Shown here: positions 52,384-61,081 of the stretch, one piece after another
Numbering within the stretch: the first letter of the stretch is position 1
Layout: every line of letters starts with the position of its first letter
Source: J054 sp965221985
Lineage (GTDB): Bacteria; Pseudomonadota; Gammaproteobacteria; Steroidobacterales; GCA-2729495
Length of the DNA stretch: 64,000 nt
Reading direction: 5' to 3'
Assembly (NCBI GenBank): GCA_965221985.1
Contig: OZ244928.1
Coordinates: 1,798,001-1,862,000, forward strand
Notes under the pieces: model-generated
What the model was told of the DNA's origin: nothing
Databases searched by the model: none
What the model saw: only the letters and a program-made list of their open reading frames with translations
Position numbers and translations under genes: made by a program

Positions 52384-53394
52384 ATGACTCTCCAACAACT
52401 CAAGTACTTACTGGCTATTGCTGATGCCGGTTTGAATATTACAGCGGCAGCTGAGCGCCTTTATACCAGCCAGCCTGGCATCAGCAAGCAGCTGAAATTG
52501 TTGGAGCAAGAGCTCAATGTTCAGCTATTTACCCGCAAGGGCAAGAGCTTGGCCGAGATCACGCCGGCCGGGATTGAGGTCATCGCTCGGGCCCGCAAGA
52601 TCATGCGGGAGGCGGACAATATTCGTAGCCTCGCCCGTAATCTGTCCGATGAGCAAGAGGGTACCTTGTCCATCGCCACCACCCATACCCAAGCGCGCTA
52701 TGTATTGCCAGAGATTATTCGGGAGTTTCGCGAACGCTTCCCGAAGGTCAACTTGGAATTGCATCAGGGTACGTCGGAACAAATTGCTGAGTTGGTGGCC
52801 GATAATCGCGTGGATTTTGCCATTGCCACGGGTTCGCAGCATTTGTATTCAGGTTTGGTCTTGCTGCCTTGCTATCACTGGGACCGCATCGTGCTCGCGC
52901 CCCGTGACCATCCCCTTGCGCAGTTGGAAGGCCAGCTAGATTTGCAAACCTTGGCTGAGTACCCGCTGATTACCTACGTGTTTAGCCTCACGGGTGAATC
53001 TTCCTTTAAACGGGCTTTCGCCGATTTAGATCTAGAGCCCGATGTGGTTTTCACTGCTCGTGATGCGGACATCATCAAGACCTACGTGCGCATGGGAATG
53101 GGTGTCGGCGTGGTGGCCGGCATGGCCTATGAGTGTCAGGACGAGCGGGATCTCGTTGCCATCGATGCCCATGGCTTGTTTCCGCGGGTGACCACCTGGC
53201 TGGGTTACCGACGCGATGCGGTGCTGCGGAATTTCATGACCGAGTTTATCTATCTGTTCGCACCCCACATATCGCGGGAGCTGCTCCGCGATGTGCGGGA
53301 GCTGAGCACGCAGGCTGAAGTGGACAGACTGCTAGAAGATATCGTCCTGCCAGTGCGTGGCGGTTGTGGCAATGAGGTAGCTGACGCCGCCTAG
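52384..53394 (+). CDS. cysB: LysR-type regulator of sulfur assimilation (CysB)
   Basis: 336 residues from ATG 52384, where CysB similarity begins (MTLQQLKYLLAIADAGLNITAAAERLYTSQPGISKQLKLLE). Winged HTH at 1-60, then effector domain with the CysB-specific ATTHTQARYVLPEII, LHQGTSEQIAELV, DFAIATGSQHLY and LLPCYHWDR, and the GMGVGVVAGMAYE dimer loop. It activates sulfate assimilation genes with N-acetylserine or O-acetylserine as inducer. Divergent from cysG and convergent with cysH across 7 bp. Confidence 0.95.
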   Translation: MTLQQLKYLLAIADAGLNITAAAERLYTSQPGISKQLKLLEQELNVQLFTRKGKSLAEITPAGIEVIARARKIMREADNIRSLARNLSDEQEGTLSIATTHTQARYVLPEIIREFRERFPKVNLELHQGTSEQIAELVADNRVDFAIATGSQHLYSGLVLLPCYHWDRIVLAPRDHPLAQLEGQLDLQTLAEYPLITYVFSLTGESSFKRAFADLDLEPDVVFTARDADIIKTYVRMGMGVGVVAGMAYECQDERDLVAIDAHGLFPRVTTWLGYRRDAVLRNFMTEFIYLFAPHISRELLRDVRELSTQAEVDRLLEDIVLPVRGGCGNEVADAA

Positions 53395-53401
53395 GCATGT
53401 C

Positions 53402-54190
53402 TCAGAGGGACGCCAAGTCAATTTGGTGTAGACCGCACTCGCGCTTCAGTCCAAAGAATCGAGTTTGTTCTTGATCGCCGACCTCGTGGATTGATCGAGT
53501 CGTGTGCACGTCACCGATTGAGACATAGCCTTTTTTCCACAGCGGGTGATAAGGCAGATCATGGCGCTGCAGGTAATGATGCACGTCACGATCATTCCAA
53601 TCCGCGATAGCATGGACTTTCCACCGGTCACCCGCCCAGGCCAGAAAGGGCGTATTGCGCCGACTCAATGCTTGGTCACGCCGAAGGCCGGCAAACCAAG
53701 TGCCTGCGCCAAGTTCCCGCAGCGCGCGTTCCATGGGCTCGACCTTGTTATCGCGATTGTAGGCCTCCAAACCGCCCACACCCTGTTCCCAGCGTTTGCC
53801 ATGTAGCGCTTCTTGGCGAGCGGGCGTTATGGGATTGGAAAAAACCCGTAGCTTTAGATTCAGTCGATCGACTAGTTCTTCAACGAATCGGTAGGTTTCG
53901 GGAAACAAGTAGCCGGTGTCGATAAAAACCACCGGAATATCCGGCTGCAGTTGTGTGACCAGATGTAGAGAAACGGCCGCTTGGGCGCCGAAACTTGAAG
54001 ACAGAACGGTATTGCCGGGCAAGTGTTCTAGCGACCAGGCCACGCGTTCCTGAGCGCTAAGGTCTGCAAAGTGATTATTGCAGCGTTCCAGCGCGACGCT
54101 TCGGCTTTCTTCCTCGTCATAGGCGACGATGCAAGGTTCCGCCGGCACGTCGTCCAGCAGCCTCGCCGTGTTTTGACCCGAGCCGCTCAT
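53402..54190 (-). CDS. cysH: Phosphoadenylylsulfate (PAPS) reductase
   Basis: 262 residues. PAPS-binding loop VLSSSFGAQAAVSLHL, DTGYLFPETYRF, WFAGLRRDQALSRR and the catalytic cysteine near the C-terminus in KRECGLH. The Cys-Cys pairs that hold the iron-sulfur cluster of APS reductases are absent, so it should be the thioredoxin-dependent PAPS form. It reduces PAPS to sulfite, the substrate for the siroheme enzyme served by cysG. An inverted GTTAT..ATAAC pair at 54273-54288 is upstream. Confidence 0.94.
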   Translation of the reverse strand: MSGSGQNTARLLDDVPAEPCIVAYDEEESRSVALERCNNHFADLSAQERVAWSLEHLPGNTVLSSSFGAQAAVSLHLVTQLQPDIPVVFIDTGYLFPETYRFVEELVDRLNLKLRVFSNPITPARQEALHGKRWEQGVGGLEAYNRDNKVEPMERALRELGAGTWFAGLRRDQALSRRNTPFLAWAGDRWKVHAIADWNDRDVHHYLQRHDLPYHPLWKKGYVSIGDVHTTRSIHEVGDQEQTRFFGLKRECGLHQIDLASL

Positions 54191-54624
54191 GATTCTCGTA
54201 AATACTCTGCCGATGCCAGCTAACCCAGGACACAGGTTAAGCTTCCACTGCGGTGCCGTGAACGTCGGACTTGTTATCCCGGTATAACTGCAGACTATTA
54301 GGCGTCATGCCTAGCCGTCGCCAGTTTCTTCGCGGGCCAGCGCTGTTCTATTGAAATATATATAAAACAGTGAGTTACTAGCGGTGTGCATAGAATCTAC
54401 TGTCTTTGTGCGACAAATCACAAATTTGTCGCCTTGTTCGCGGATATCGGGAAAAGAAGGTTTAAGAGGATTTCGCGTTAGGCTGGCGACCACCGTCGCC
54501 TTGGTTTGGCGGTGACTTGTTTGTAGCTGAGGCTGTTCATGGCGATCATTTTCCGCACGTCTGTTGTAAGCCGCATCCCGCATCCGTCATCGTGGCGGGT
54601 GACGACCGGTTCATCTTGCGCCGA
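54191..54624. other. Gene-poor interval upstream of cysH and the EamA transporter
   Basis: No supported gene; short frames here have unnatural composition. It contains the short inverted repeat GTTAT-N6-ATAAC (54273-54288), a possible regulator site for cysH, and an AT-rich patch TTGAAATATATATAAAAC near 54349-54366 that could hold a promoter. Nothing else recognised. Confidence 0.35.
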
Positions 54625-55581
54625 GTGCCTGCGTCCGTGACCCAGTTCCAGGCGTCCACGGCTCGCGGCATCGCGCTGATGTGCGGTGCTTCCATGTCCA
54701 TGGTGGGACTGGATGTCACGGCCAAGCTGCTGTTGGACACTTATTCCTTGTCCCAGCTGGCAATGCTGCGCTCGATATTCTCGGCAGCATTTATCGGCTG
54801 GTTTGCGCTAAAGCAAGACGGCATTGACAGCCTCAAAACTAAGCAGCCGTTTTGGCATTTTCTACGAACCTTGCTGATGGCCACCTCAATGTATGCATTC
54901 TTCTATGCCTTACCGCAAATTCCCCTTGCCACGATATTGACCATCGCGTTTGCTGCACCCTTGGTGGTAACGGCATTGTCGCGACCTTTTCTAGGCGAGC
55001 CCGTGGGTGCGTGGCGCTGGGGCGCGGTGCTAGTCGGATTCTTTGGGGTGCTGGTCGTGCTGCGGCCCGATACTGGTTTCTCGGAGCCAGCCGCTTGGGT
55101 GGCTCTATTCGGCGCGCTGACCTACGCATTGTTGTCACTTACCGCCCGCAAACTCAGCGCGACGGAATCGACGGTTGCGCTGAGCTTCTATTTGTTCTTA
55201 GCGCCAATGTTTATCGGCGCAATCGGGGCCTGGTTTAGTTGGCGGACGCCCACGCCCTTGCACTGGCTGATGTTTGTGCTGTGCGGTAGCTTCGGCGGTC
55301 TGGCTTTCATGTTAATGAATGCCGCTTTCAGACACGCCCAGGCTGCGGTTCTCGTGCCCTTTGACTACACCGGTTTGATTTGGGCCGCCGGTGCCGGTTT
55401 CTTGATTTGGGGTGAAGTGCCCGCGCGCGCTACTTGGATCGGTGCGGCGATTATCGTTTCCAGTGGCCTATTCATACTTTACCGTGAGACTCGCGCACAT
55501 AAAACTGATTTACAAGCAGATTTTCCTCTTCAAGAGGCGCTGATTCCGCGCGTGGAACGCAAGTCCAAAGCGCCTGAGTAG
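54625..55581 (+). CDS. EamA/DMT-family transporter
   Basis: About 318 residues, ten hydrophobic segments in two five-helix EamA repeats (first from GIALMCGASMSMVGLDVTAKLLL, second beginning near AAWVALFGALTYALLSLTARKL). GEPVGAWRWGAVLVGFFGVLVVLRP and WGEVPARATWIGAAIIVSSGLFILYRE are typical repeat ends. The start is uncertain: GTG 54625 or 54637 fit the usual short N-terminus, while the frame remains open to 54517, and no ribosome site is clear. Transports an unknown small metabolite across the inner membrane. Monocistronic, 89 bp before cyoE. Confidence 0.8.
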   Translation: MPASVTQFQASTARGIALMCGASMSMVGLDVTAKLLLDTYSLSQLAMLRSIFSAAFIGWFALKQDGIDSLKTKQPFWHFLRTLLMATSMYAFFYALPQIPLATILTIAFAAPLVVTALSRPFLGEPVGAWRWGAVLVGFFGVLVVLRPDTGFSEPAAWVALFGALTYALLSLTARKLSATESTVALSFYLFLAPMFIGAIGAWFSWRTPTPLHWLMFVLCGSFGGLAFMLMNAAFRHAQAAVLVPFDYTGLIWAAGAGFLIWGEVPARATWIGAAIIVSSGLFILYRETRAHKTDLQADFPLQEALIPRVERKSKAPE

Positions 55582-55670
55582 TTTCCACAGAACCGCTTGT
55601 GGGTAGAATAGGTGGCCGGGCTTTTTGAGATTTCCAGGCAAAGAGATTCCACCGTATTTCCCAAAACAAA

Positions 55671-56543
55671 ATGACAGAAACGCTTAAATTGGTTTACCAC
55701 GCGGCGAAGGTCAGGCTTGGCTTTCTAATCATGTCCTGCGCCCTAGCGGGTATCGCGGTCAGCCCGAGCACACAGACGGGCTTGCGGCCTTGGCAAATTC
55801 TCGTCTTGGGGCTGGCTGTGCTCGTTTCATCCTCCGCCGCCGGTGCTTTCAATCAGCTCTACGAACGCGATATCGATGCCCAGATGACGCGCACAAAAAA
55901 ACGCGCTTTTGTGACGGGTGAATTGAACGCCAACCGGTATTGGTTGCTGGGTTTGGCTGGCGTGACCTTGCTGTCTCTGGTGGCGGTGGCCCTTGCATCC
56001 AACGTGCTGGCCGCTTTTTATATTTTTCTGGGCTCGTTTACTTACGGTTTTGTTTACACCGTGTGGTTGAAGCGTCGCACCTGGCTCAATATTGTGGTGG
56101 GCGGATTGGCGGGGAGTTTTGCCGTCATGGCCGGCGCGGCGGCCGTGGATTCGGCCATGACGCCCGCGCCCATCATTTTGGCGGTGGTGCTATTCCTGTG
56201 GACGCCCCCGCATTTCTGGGCCTTGGCGTATGCCTGTAAGAGGGATTACGCGGCGGCGGGGGTGCCCATGTTGCCCGTGGTGGTGGAAGAGGGCGTTGCC
56301 ACCCGCGCGATCTTGTGGCACGCGATTCCGCTGGTGCTACTTTCTCTGGTGCCGCTGTACTATGGAATGAGCTGGATTTATGGGCTCTGTGCCGCGGGCG
56401 GCGGAGTCTACTTTATTCGCGCCAGTCTGCGTTTGGTGAACAAGCCCAGCGTTCCACAGGGCTGGCGGACCTTTGCAGCCTCCATCGTTCAATTGGGCTT
56501 GCTGCTCACCGGTGCAATTTTCGACAAGTTGCTGCTTGGATAG
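55671..56543 (+). CDS. cyoE: Protoheme IX farnesyltransferase (heme O synthase)
   Basis: 290 residues, UbiA-type prenyltransferase with about eight membrane segments. First Asp-rich motif NQLYERDIDAQMTRTKKR, second FLWTPPHFWALAYACKRDYAAAGVPMLPVV, both typical for CyoE/CtaB. It adds farnesyl to haem b to make haem O for terminal oxidases. No cytochrome oxidase genes are nearby, so it stands apart from its usual operon; ATG 55671 lies directly before the conserved start. Confidence 0.92.
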   Translation: MTETLKLVYHAAKVRLGFLIMSCALAGIAVSPSTQTGLRPWQILVLGLAVLVSSSAAGAFNQLYERDIDAQMTRTKKRAFVTGELNANRYWLLGLAGVTLLSLVAVALASNVLAAFYIFLGSFTYGFVYTVWLKRRTWLNIVVGGLAGSFAVMAGAAAVDSAMTPAPIILAVVLFLWTPPHFWALAYACKRDYAAAGVPMLPVVVEEGVATRAILWHAIPLVLLSLVPLYYGMSWIYGLCAAGGGVYFIRASLRLVNKPSVPQGWRTFAASIVQLGLLLTGAIFDKLLLG

Positions 56544-57007
56544 CGTTATCCCTGCCGAGGATGCCCGGCAACAACCGTTGGGCGCCCCAAATTCATCGCT
56601 CTAACCGACCGAAGCCGCCAGCCTCGGCGATTGGTCATGCTGGTCCTACTCGGCTGCCCCGAGTTTCTGAATTCAACACACCGAACTGGCAGCTAGGACT
56701 GCGTGGCGCCGGTCCGCCAGTCTTGGGCGGTCACTTGGTTGCTACCTAACCCAGGCTGGTTGCCGGATCGGATATAGCGATAAAGTTTGGGTCAGGCCGG
56801 TGGTTCGCGAGACTGCCCTTTTCCAGCCGGAATGGCCTGAATGCCTTAGCCGAGCCTCGACTGATGTCTCTTTTTTGCGACAGAACGAGACTGGGTTTCC
56901 TTCAACGCATCAGGGAGTTACACTCAAAACAGCTGAGATCTGTAGCTTGGGGGTTACAGGCCTCGCGTCACCAGATGCGAAAGTCTCAAAATTCAGGGGA
57001 GAATCTT
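56544..57007. other. 464-bp gene-free leader of the TonB-dependent receptor
   Basis: Frames in this stretch are short and lack family features. It must contain the promoter for the receptor gene, but no clear -35/-10 pair was found. A strong ribosome site (AGGGGAGA) lies at 56996-57003. Confidence 0.4.
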
Positions 57008-59575
57008 ATGATGGGCATGCGTTTAGTTGCAGCTAGGTTCGGACGAGTTCTGCTTTTTTTGTTCGCAGCTTTCGCCGGTGTTCAAGCCTGGGCCGCCATT
57101 GAAGAGATCACCGTTTCAACGCGTAAGTTGGAAGAGGACGTGCAATCGGTACCTATCGCGATTCAGGCCATTGGCGCCGATGAGATATCTCGCAAAGGCA
57201 TCGTGAGTTTGGATGGATTGCTACAGCAATCATCAAGCCTGATTTTGGATAAGGGCTTCTCCCCGCAAGATCAGCGCATCGTGATCCGCGGTCTTTCGCC
57301 GACGCGTGGACGACAAAACGTTGCGGTGCTGCAGGATGGGATCGATATCTCGAGTGAGGCAATCAGCACTGCTGGCGGATCTTTGCTGATTAATCCCCGA
57401 CTGTTTGACCTGGAGAGGGTTGAAATTGTTAAGGGACCCCAAAACGCGCTCTACGGACGATCGGCATTTGCCGGCGCCATCAACTACATCACGCGCAAAC
57501 CCGGAGACGAATTTCGTGCTCGCGTCGGGATGGATGTGGGCAACTATGGCCAGCAGGAATTTAGTGCCGATGTGTCCGGGCCACTAAGCGACAGTCTCGC
57601 CTTAGGCTTCACGGGAATGGTGTGGAACCATGACGGCTACTACGACAATGCGTTAACTGGCGGCGACATGGGTGGTTCCGAGGGTACCAGCGTGGCCGGC
57701 ACCGTTGTATTGACGCCCACTGACAATGTGTCCATCACGGCGCGTGTCGAGCATCTTGATGATGAATTTGGTACGACCCCATTTGCCGTGATGCCGTTTA
57801 ACGCGACATTCGCAGTTCCGCAATCGGCCATTGATGCTGGCATCACCGCGGCGACAGAAGTGGCGGGTGTTAATGGCGACGCCGTGGACGGCGATCAGTT
57901 GACGCCGATGATGAGTGAGCGCCCGCAGAGTTGTCTTGATCCAACGGACGTAACGACCTGCGGTGACTACGAGGGTACGGATCGCAATAACACCCGCGCG
58001 ACCCTAACCATTGATTGGGATCTGGGTAACTTGGCGTTCACCTCACTGACTCACTTTGCAGACACCCGCAGCGTGCAGCGTGAAGGCCAAGAGGACACAA
58101 GTGCCAGCAATGCGCCCACCGCTGCGGAATTGTTCTACGACAATCGCACGGACTTGTTCAGCCAAGAAATTAGACTAGCCTCTAATACTGATGGGGCGCT
58201 GACCTGGGTCATTGGTGGACTTTTCTGGAATGAAGAGGTGCGCTTTGACGATGGTGCCTACACTTGTTTGAACTACACGGACGTATTTGCTGGGTTTCCT
58301 GCAGGCCCGCAGCCCTGTGGCCCAATCATGGCAAATATCGGTGGCACAGTTCCTTTGAACCCTGATCGATGGGAGCGCGATACCGAGCACTATTCTATTT
58401 ACGGCTTGATCGAGTGGGGTTTTCTAGAAAATTGGAAAATTGCTTTCGAAGGACGTAATACTTGGGAAGATTTGGATGTTGGCGGCCCAAACACCGACAA
58501 CGGTATTTTCGATCCCTCGGGTAATCTATGTATCTTCTTTGGATTGGCGCCCTGTCCCGAGCTTGGACCGGGAACTGATGCTTTGGGCAATACAACGATG
58601 GCCGATGTCCGTCGAGCCACAGACGACGATGATTTTTTTGCACCCAAACTAACCTTGACCTGGGATGCGACCGACAACTCCATCGCTTATCTGTCTTGGG
58701 CAAGGGCTTACAAGCCTAAGGGTATTAGCCTCCTGCTAGGCGGCACCGGAGGTTTTTACGACGATACATGCGGAACGGCGGCTAATCCGGATTGTGTGGA
58801 TCCGGTGTCGGGCTTCAGATTTGGTCAGGAAAAGTTGGACGCCTACGAAGTGGGCTTTAAATCCGATCTGGCGGACAATCGGGTTCGGTTAAATGCGGCT
58901 ATGTTCTTCCAAGATTTCAAGAACAAGCAAGTGTCCACGCAAATAGCCGATCCCAACACTGGGGTTCTGTCTCCGCGAATTGTTAATGCGGGTAAGGCCG
59001 AGGTTTGGGGGTTCGAGCTCGAGACAATGTGGGTGCCGACCGACAACTTGAGTATGTCGCTTGCCTATACGTGGCTTGATACCGAGTACACAGAGTATCG
59101 TCAATTCACCACTGGGTCGGGCACTATTGGTTACGTTGGTAACTGTACGCCTACGACTGTAGCAGGCCAACTTGGTTGCCTAGTCGACTATTCCGGAAAC
59201 GAGCTAGAGGATGCCCCCGAGAATGCCTTGGTTGGCAACCTTCGTTGGCAAAGTGGACTTGTTGGCGCCACCGATTGGTTTTTTGAAGGTGGTTTTACAT
59301 ACCAAGATGATCGTTTCGATAGCGCCCAGAACACCTTGGTATTTCCGGCTTACGTATTATTCGATTTTCGTGTTGGCATTACCAATGAGAACCTAGATTT
59401 GACGTTATATGTAGACAATGCCTTTGATGACGATACGGTGAAAACCGGTTTTGGTGACGGATCAATACCAACGTTCTTCGCGGCCGGTGCTTTTTTGAAT
59501 CAAGGTACGCTCTACATGCCGGACAAGCGTTCCTTCGGAGCGCGATTGGTTTATCGATTTGGTGCGACGAATTAA
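57008..59575 (+). CDS. TonB-dependent outer-membrane receptor
   Basis: 855 residues from ATG 57008, chosen because a signal peptide (RVLLFLFAAFAGVQAWA) follows and AGGGGAGA sits just upstream; the frame is open from 56864. TonB box EEITVSTRK directly after the signal. Plug domain: VPIAIQAIGADEI, LSPTRGRQNVAVLQDGIDI, LERVEIVKGPQNALYGRSAFAGAINYITRKP. Barrel from about residue 190 to the C-terminus, ending KRSFGARLVYRFGATN. It belongs to the large group of proteobacterial receptors for plant, aromatic or other complex compounds rather than an obvious siderophore receptor. Followed by a strong terminator. Ligand unknown. Confidence 0.92.
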   Translation: MMGMRLVAARFGRVLLFLFAAFAGVQAWAAIEEITVSTRKLEEDVQSVPIAIQAIGADEISRKGIVSLDGLLQQSSSLILDKGFSPQDQRIVIRGLSPTRGRQNVAVLQDGIDISSEAISTAGGSLLINPRLFDLERVEIVKGPQNALYGRSAFAGAINYITRKPGDEFRARVGMDVGNYGQQEFSADVSGPLSDSLALGFTGMVWNHDGYYDNALTGGDMGGSEGTSVAGTVVLTPTDNVSITARVEHLDDEFGTTPFAVMPFNATFAVPQSAIDAGITAATEVAGVNGDAVDGDQLTPMMSERPQSCLDPTDVTTCGDYEGTDRNNTRATLTIDWDLGNLAFTSLTHFADTRSVQREGQEDTSASNAPTAAELFYDNRTDLFSQEIRLASNTDGALTWVIGGLFWNEEVRFDDGAYTCLNYTDVFAGFPAGPQPCGPIMANIGGTVPLNPDRWERDTEHYSIYGLIEWGFLENWKIAFEGRNTWEDLDVGGPNTDNGIFDPSGNLCIFFGLAPCPELGPGTDALGNTTMADVRRATDDDDFFAPKLTLTWDATDNSIAYLSWARAYKPKGISLLLGGTGGFYDDTCGTAANPDCVDPVSGFRFGQEKLDAYEVGFKSDLADNRVRLNAAMFFQDFKNKQVSTQIADPNTGVLSPRIVNAGKAEVWGFELETMWVPTDNLSMSLAYTWLDTEYTEYRQFTTGSGTIGYVGNCTPTTVAGQLGCLVDYSGNELEDAPENALVGNLRWQSGLVGATDWFFEGGFTYQDDRFDSAQNTLVFPAYVLFDFRVGITNENLDLTLYVDNAFDDDTVKTGFGDGSIPTFFAAGAFLNQGTLYMPDKRSFGARLVYRFGATN

Positions 59576-59590
59576 GATTTTACTCTATGG

Positions 59591-59623
59591 CGAAAAAGGC
59601 CGCGCTTTACGCGGCCTTTTTCG
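59591..59623 (+). terminator. Rho-independent terminator after the TonB receptor
   Basis: Perfect 14-bp stem, arms 59591-59604 and 59610-59623, 5-nt loop CTTTA, with A5 and T5 in the arms. Works on both strands between the receptor (end 59575) and the lactonase gene (end 59774, minus). Confidence 0.88.
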
Positions 59624-59773
59624 TAGATGCCCCCAGCGGTGTAGTGATTGGACCGTCAAGTAGTTTAGGCGATGGCAAAGATCGCAACAGGAGCCGCAAT
59701 CTTTGTTATGAAAAGAGATTACCGATGGCATAGGCCATGTGCTTTGTTGGCCTTGGGCCGTCGGGCGATCGCT

Positions 59774-60847
59774 TCAACTTCGCCGGCAAACCATGATCTT
59801 GCGCTCGGTAATTGAACCCACCAAGACTAAATCTTTGTGGCTGACGCCCACACTACTAGCGGAAAATTTATTGCCATCGTCAAGATAAACATTTTCTTGA
59901 CTTTTTGCTTGGCCGCTGGCGTCCAGCGTCAGTCGCAACACTTGCGACGGTGCGGGTTTCTTGGCCGCAAAATGCTGAATCAACTTGAAGGTATTGGCAT
60001 GGGCGCCGACCCATAGGCTGCCATCGGTCGCGACATCCACATTGTCTGGCGAAGTGCCAATGGGAATGCGTTGCAGATCTTTTACATTACCCGTTGCTAA
60101 ATCGCGTTCCAGGACCCGAATTCTTTGGGCCGAGGTCTCTGCCACATAGAGGCGTTGGCCGTCGGCCGACGCGTTGATGCCGCCGCCGGATGCGATATCG
60201 TCCAGTACTACGCGGACCTTGTTGTCATCCACATAGGTTAAGGGCGAGCCGCCTAGACCTAGCTGCTGCATCGCTGCGCGTAGCCCACTGGTGGCTTTGT
60301 CGTTGGCCACGTAGAACTGAGCAGGCCCCACCGCAACTAAATCGTTGGGTGACAAAAATTTCTCGTCGGTCCAAGTTCGGACATGCCGAAATGCGCCGGG
60401 CCTAACTTCGAAAAACAGCTCCACCATTTCTGGCTCACTACCGCGATTCTTCGGATGATTCAAGACGAATAGATGTCGGCGGCCCGCCGAATCAATATAA
60501 AGACTCAGGCCATGTGGCCTAAAATGAGCGGGTTTGTCGAGTAGTGCGACTCTGGATGCGGGAGCGTTGGCGTTTAAGTCGATCAGTGCTACCGTGCCTT
60601 GCACATCATCTCGACCTTCCACCAGTCCAAGGCGATCAAGTAAGGAGATATAGGCGAATCCGCGTTCGCGGTCTACCACGATATCTTCACTACTTCCCTC
60701 TAAGGGCAATGCTTCGCAGCTGCCGGCAAAGTTGGATTCCACTTGACGAAAAAAATTGCCTCGCCAGGCCACGATTGCCGTAAAAACTAGACTAATAAGG
60801 ATTAGCAAGCCCATAAGTTTGAGAATGCCTTTAAACAGGCCGCCCAT
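59774..60847 (-). CDS. Membrane-anchored paraoxonase (PON)-family lactonase/arylesterase
   Basis: 357 residues, ATG 60847 with AGGAGA upstream. An N-terminal hydrophobic anchor (LMGLLILISLVFTAIVAW) is followed by a six-bladed propeller that tracks animal PON1. Calcium ligands are recognisable: Glu-Asp in GSSEDIVVD, Asn in LSPNDLVAVGP, Asn in GINASADG and Asp-Asn in SPDNVDV. The His pair of PON1 is matched by FRPHGLSLYID and FVLNHPKN. The end, SSVGVSHKDLVLVGSITERKIMVC, matches the last blade. PON enzymes hydrolyse lactones, including acyl-homoserine lactones, and aryl esters. Here it would face the periplasm. Divergent from an MFS transporter. Confidence 0.85.
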   Translation of the reverse strand: MGGLFKGILKLMGLLILISLVFTAIVAWRGNFFRQVESNFAGSCEALPLEGSSEDIVVDRERGFAYISLLDRLGLVEGRDDVQGTVALIDLNANAPASRVALLDKPAHFRPHGLSLYIDSAGRRHLFVLNHPKNRGSEPEMVELFFEVRPGAFRHVRTWTDEKFLSPNDLVAVGPAQFYVANDKATSGLRAAMQQLGLGGSPLTYVDDNKVRVVLDDIASGGGINASADGQRLYVAETSAQRIRVLERDLATGNVKDLQRIPIGTSPDNVDVATDGSLWVGAHANTFKLIQHFAAKKPAPSQVLRLTLDASGQAKSQENVYLDDGNKFSASSVGVSHKDLVLVGSITERKIMVCRRS

Positions 60848-61081
60848 ATGTAGTCTCCTGGTTCAGTAGGCTTAGACGCATCATAGTGACGGCGTATATT
60901 CTAGCGCCAAGTATCGCTGCTAGGTAAGCCTGTCCTTGAAACTAATCAAGCGGCGGCAGCGAAAACCTATTCTATGCGAAAGACACTCGTAGTACGATCT
61001 ACTCAAGACGCTATCCCCGATGGATATCTTAATCTCAGTGCGTCACTAGATTGAAGATCCTGGCGATCAGAGTAATAAATT

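Noticed and set aside
56864..57007. Upstream extension of the TonB receptor
   Set aside because: It would bury the signal peptide; ATG 57008 has an excellent ribosome site.
56544..59623. TonB receptor as the siderophore receptor for the NRPS product
   Set aside because: It is 13 kb away behind unrelated operons, of a general receptor type, and the cluster has no other siderophore genes.
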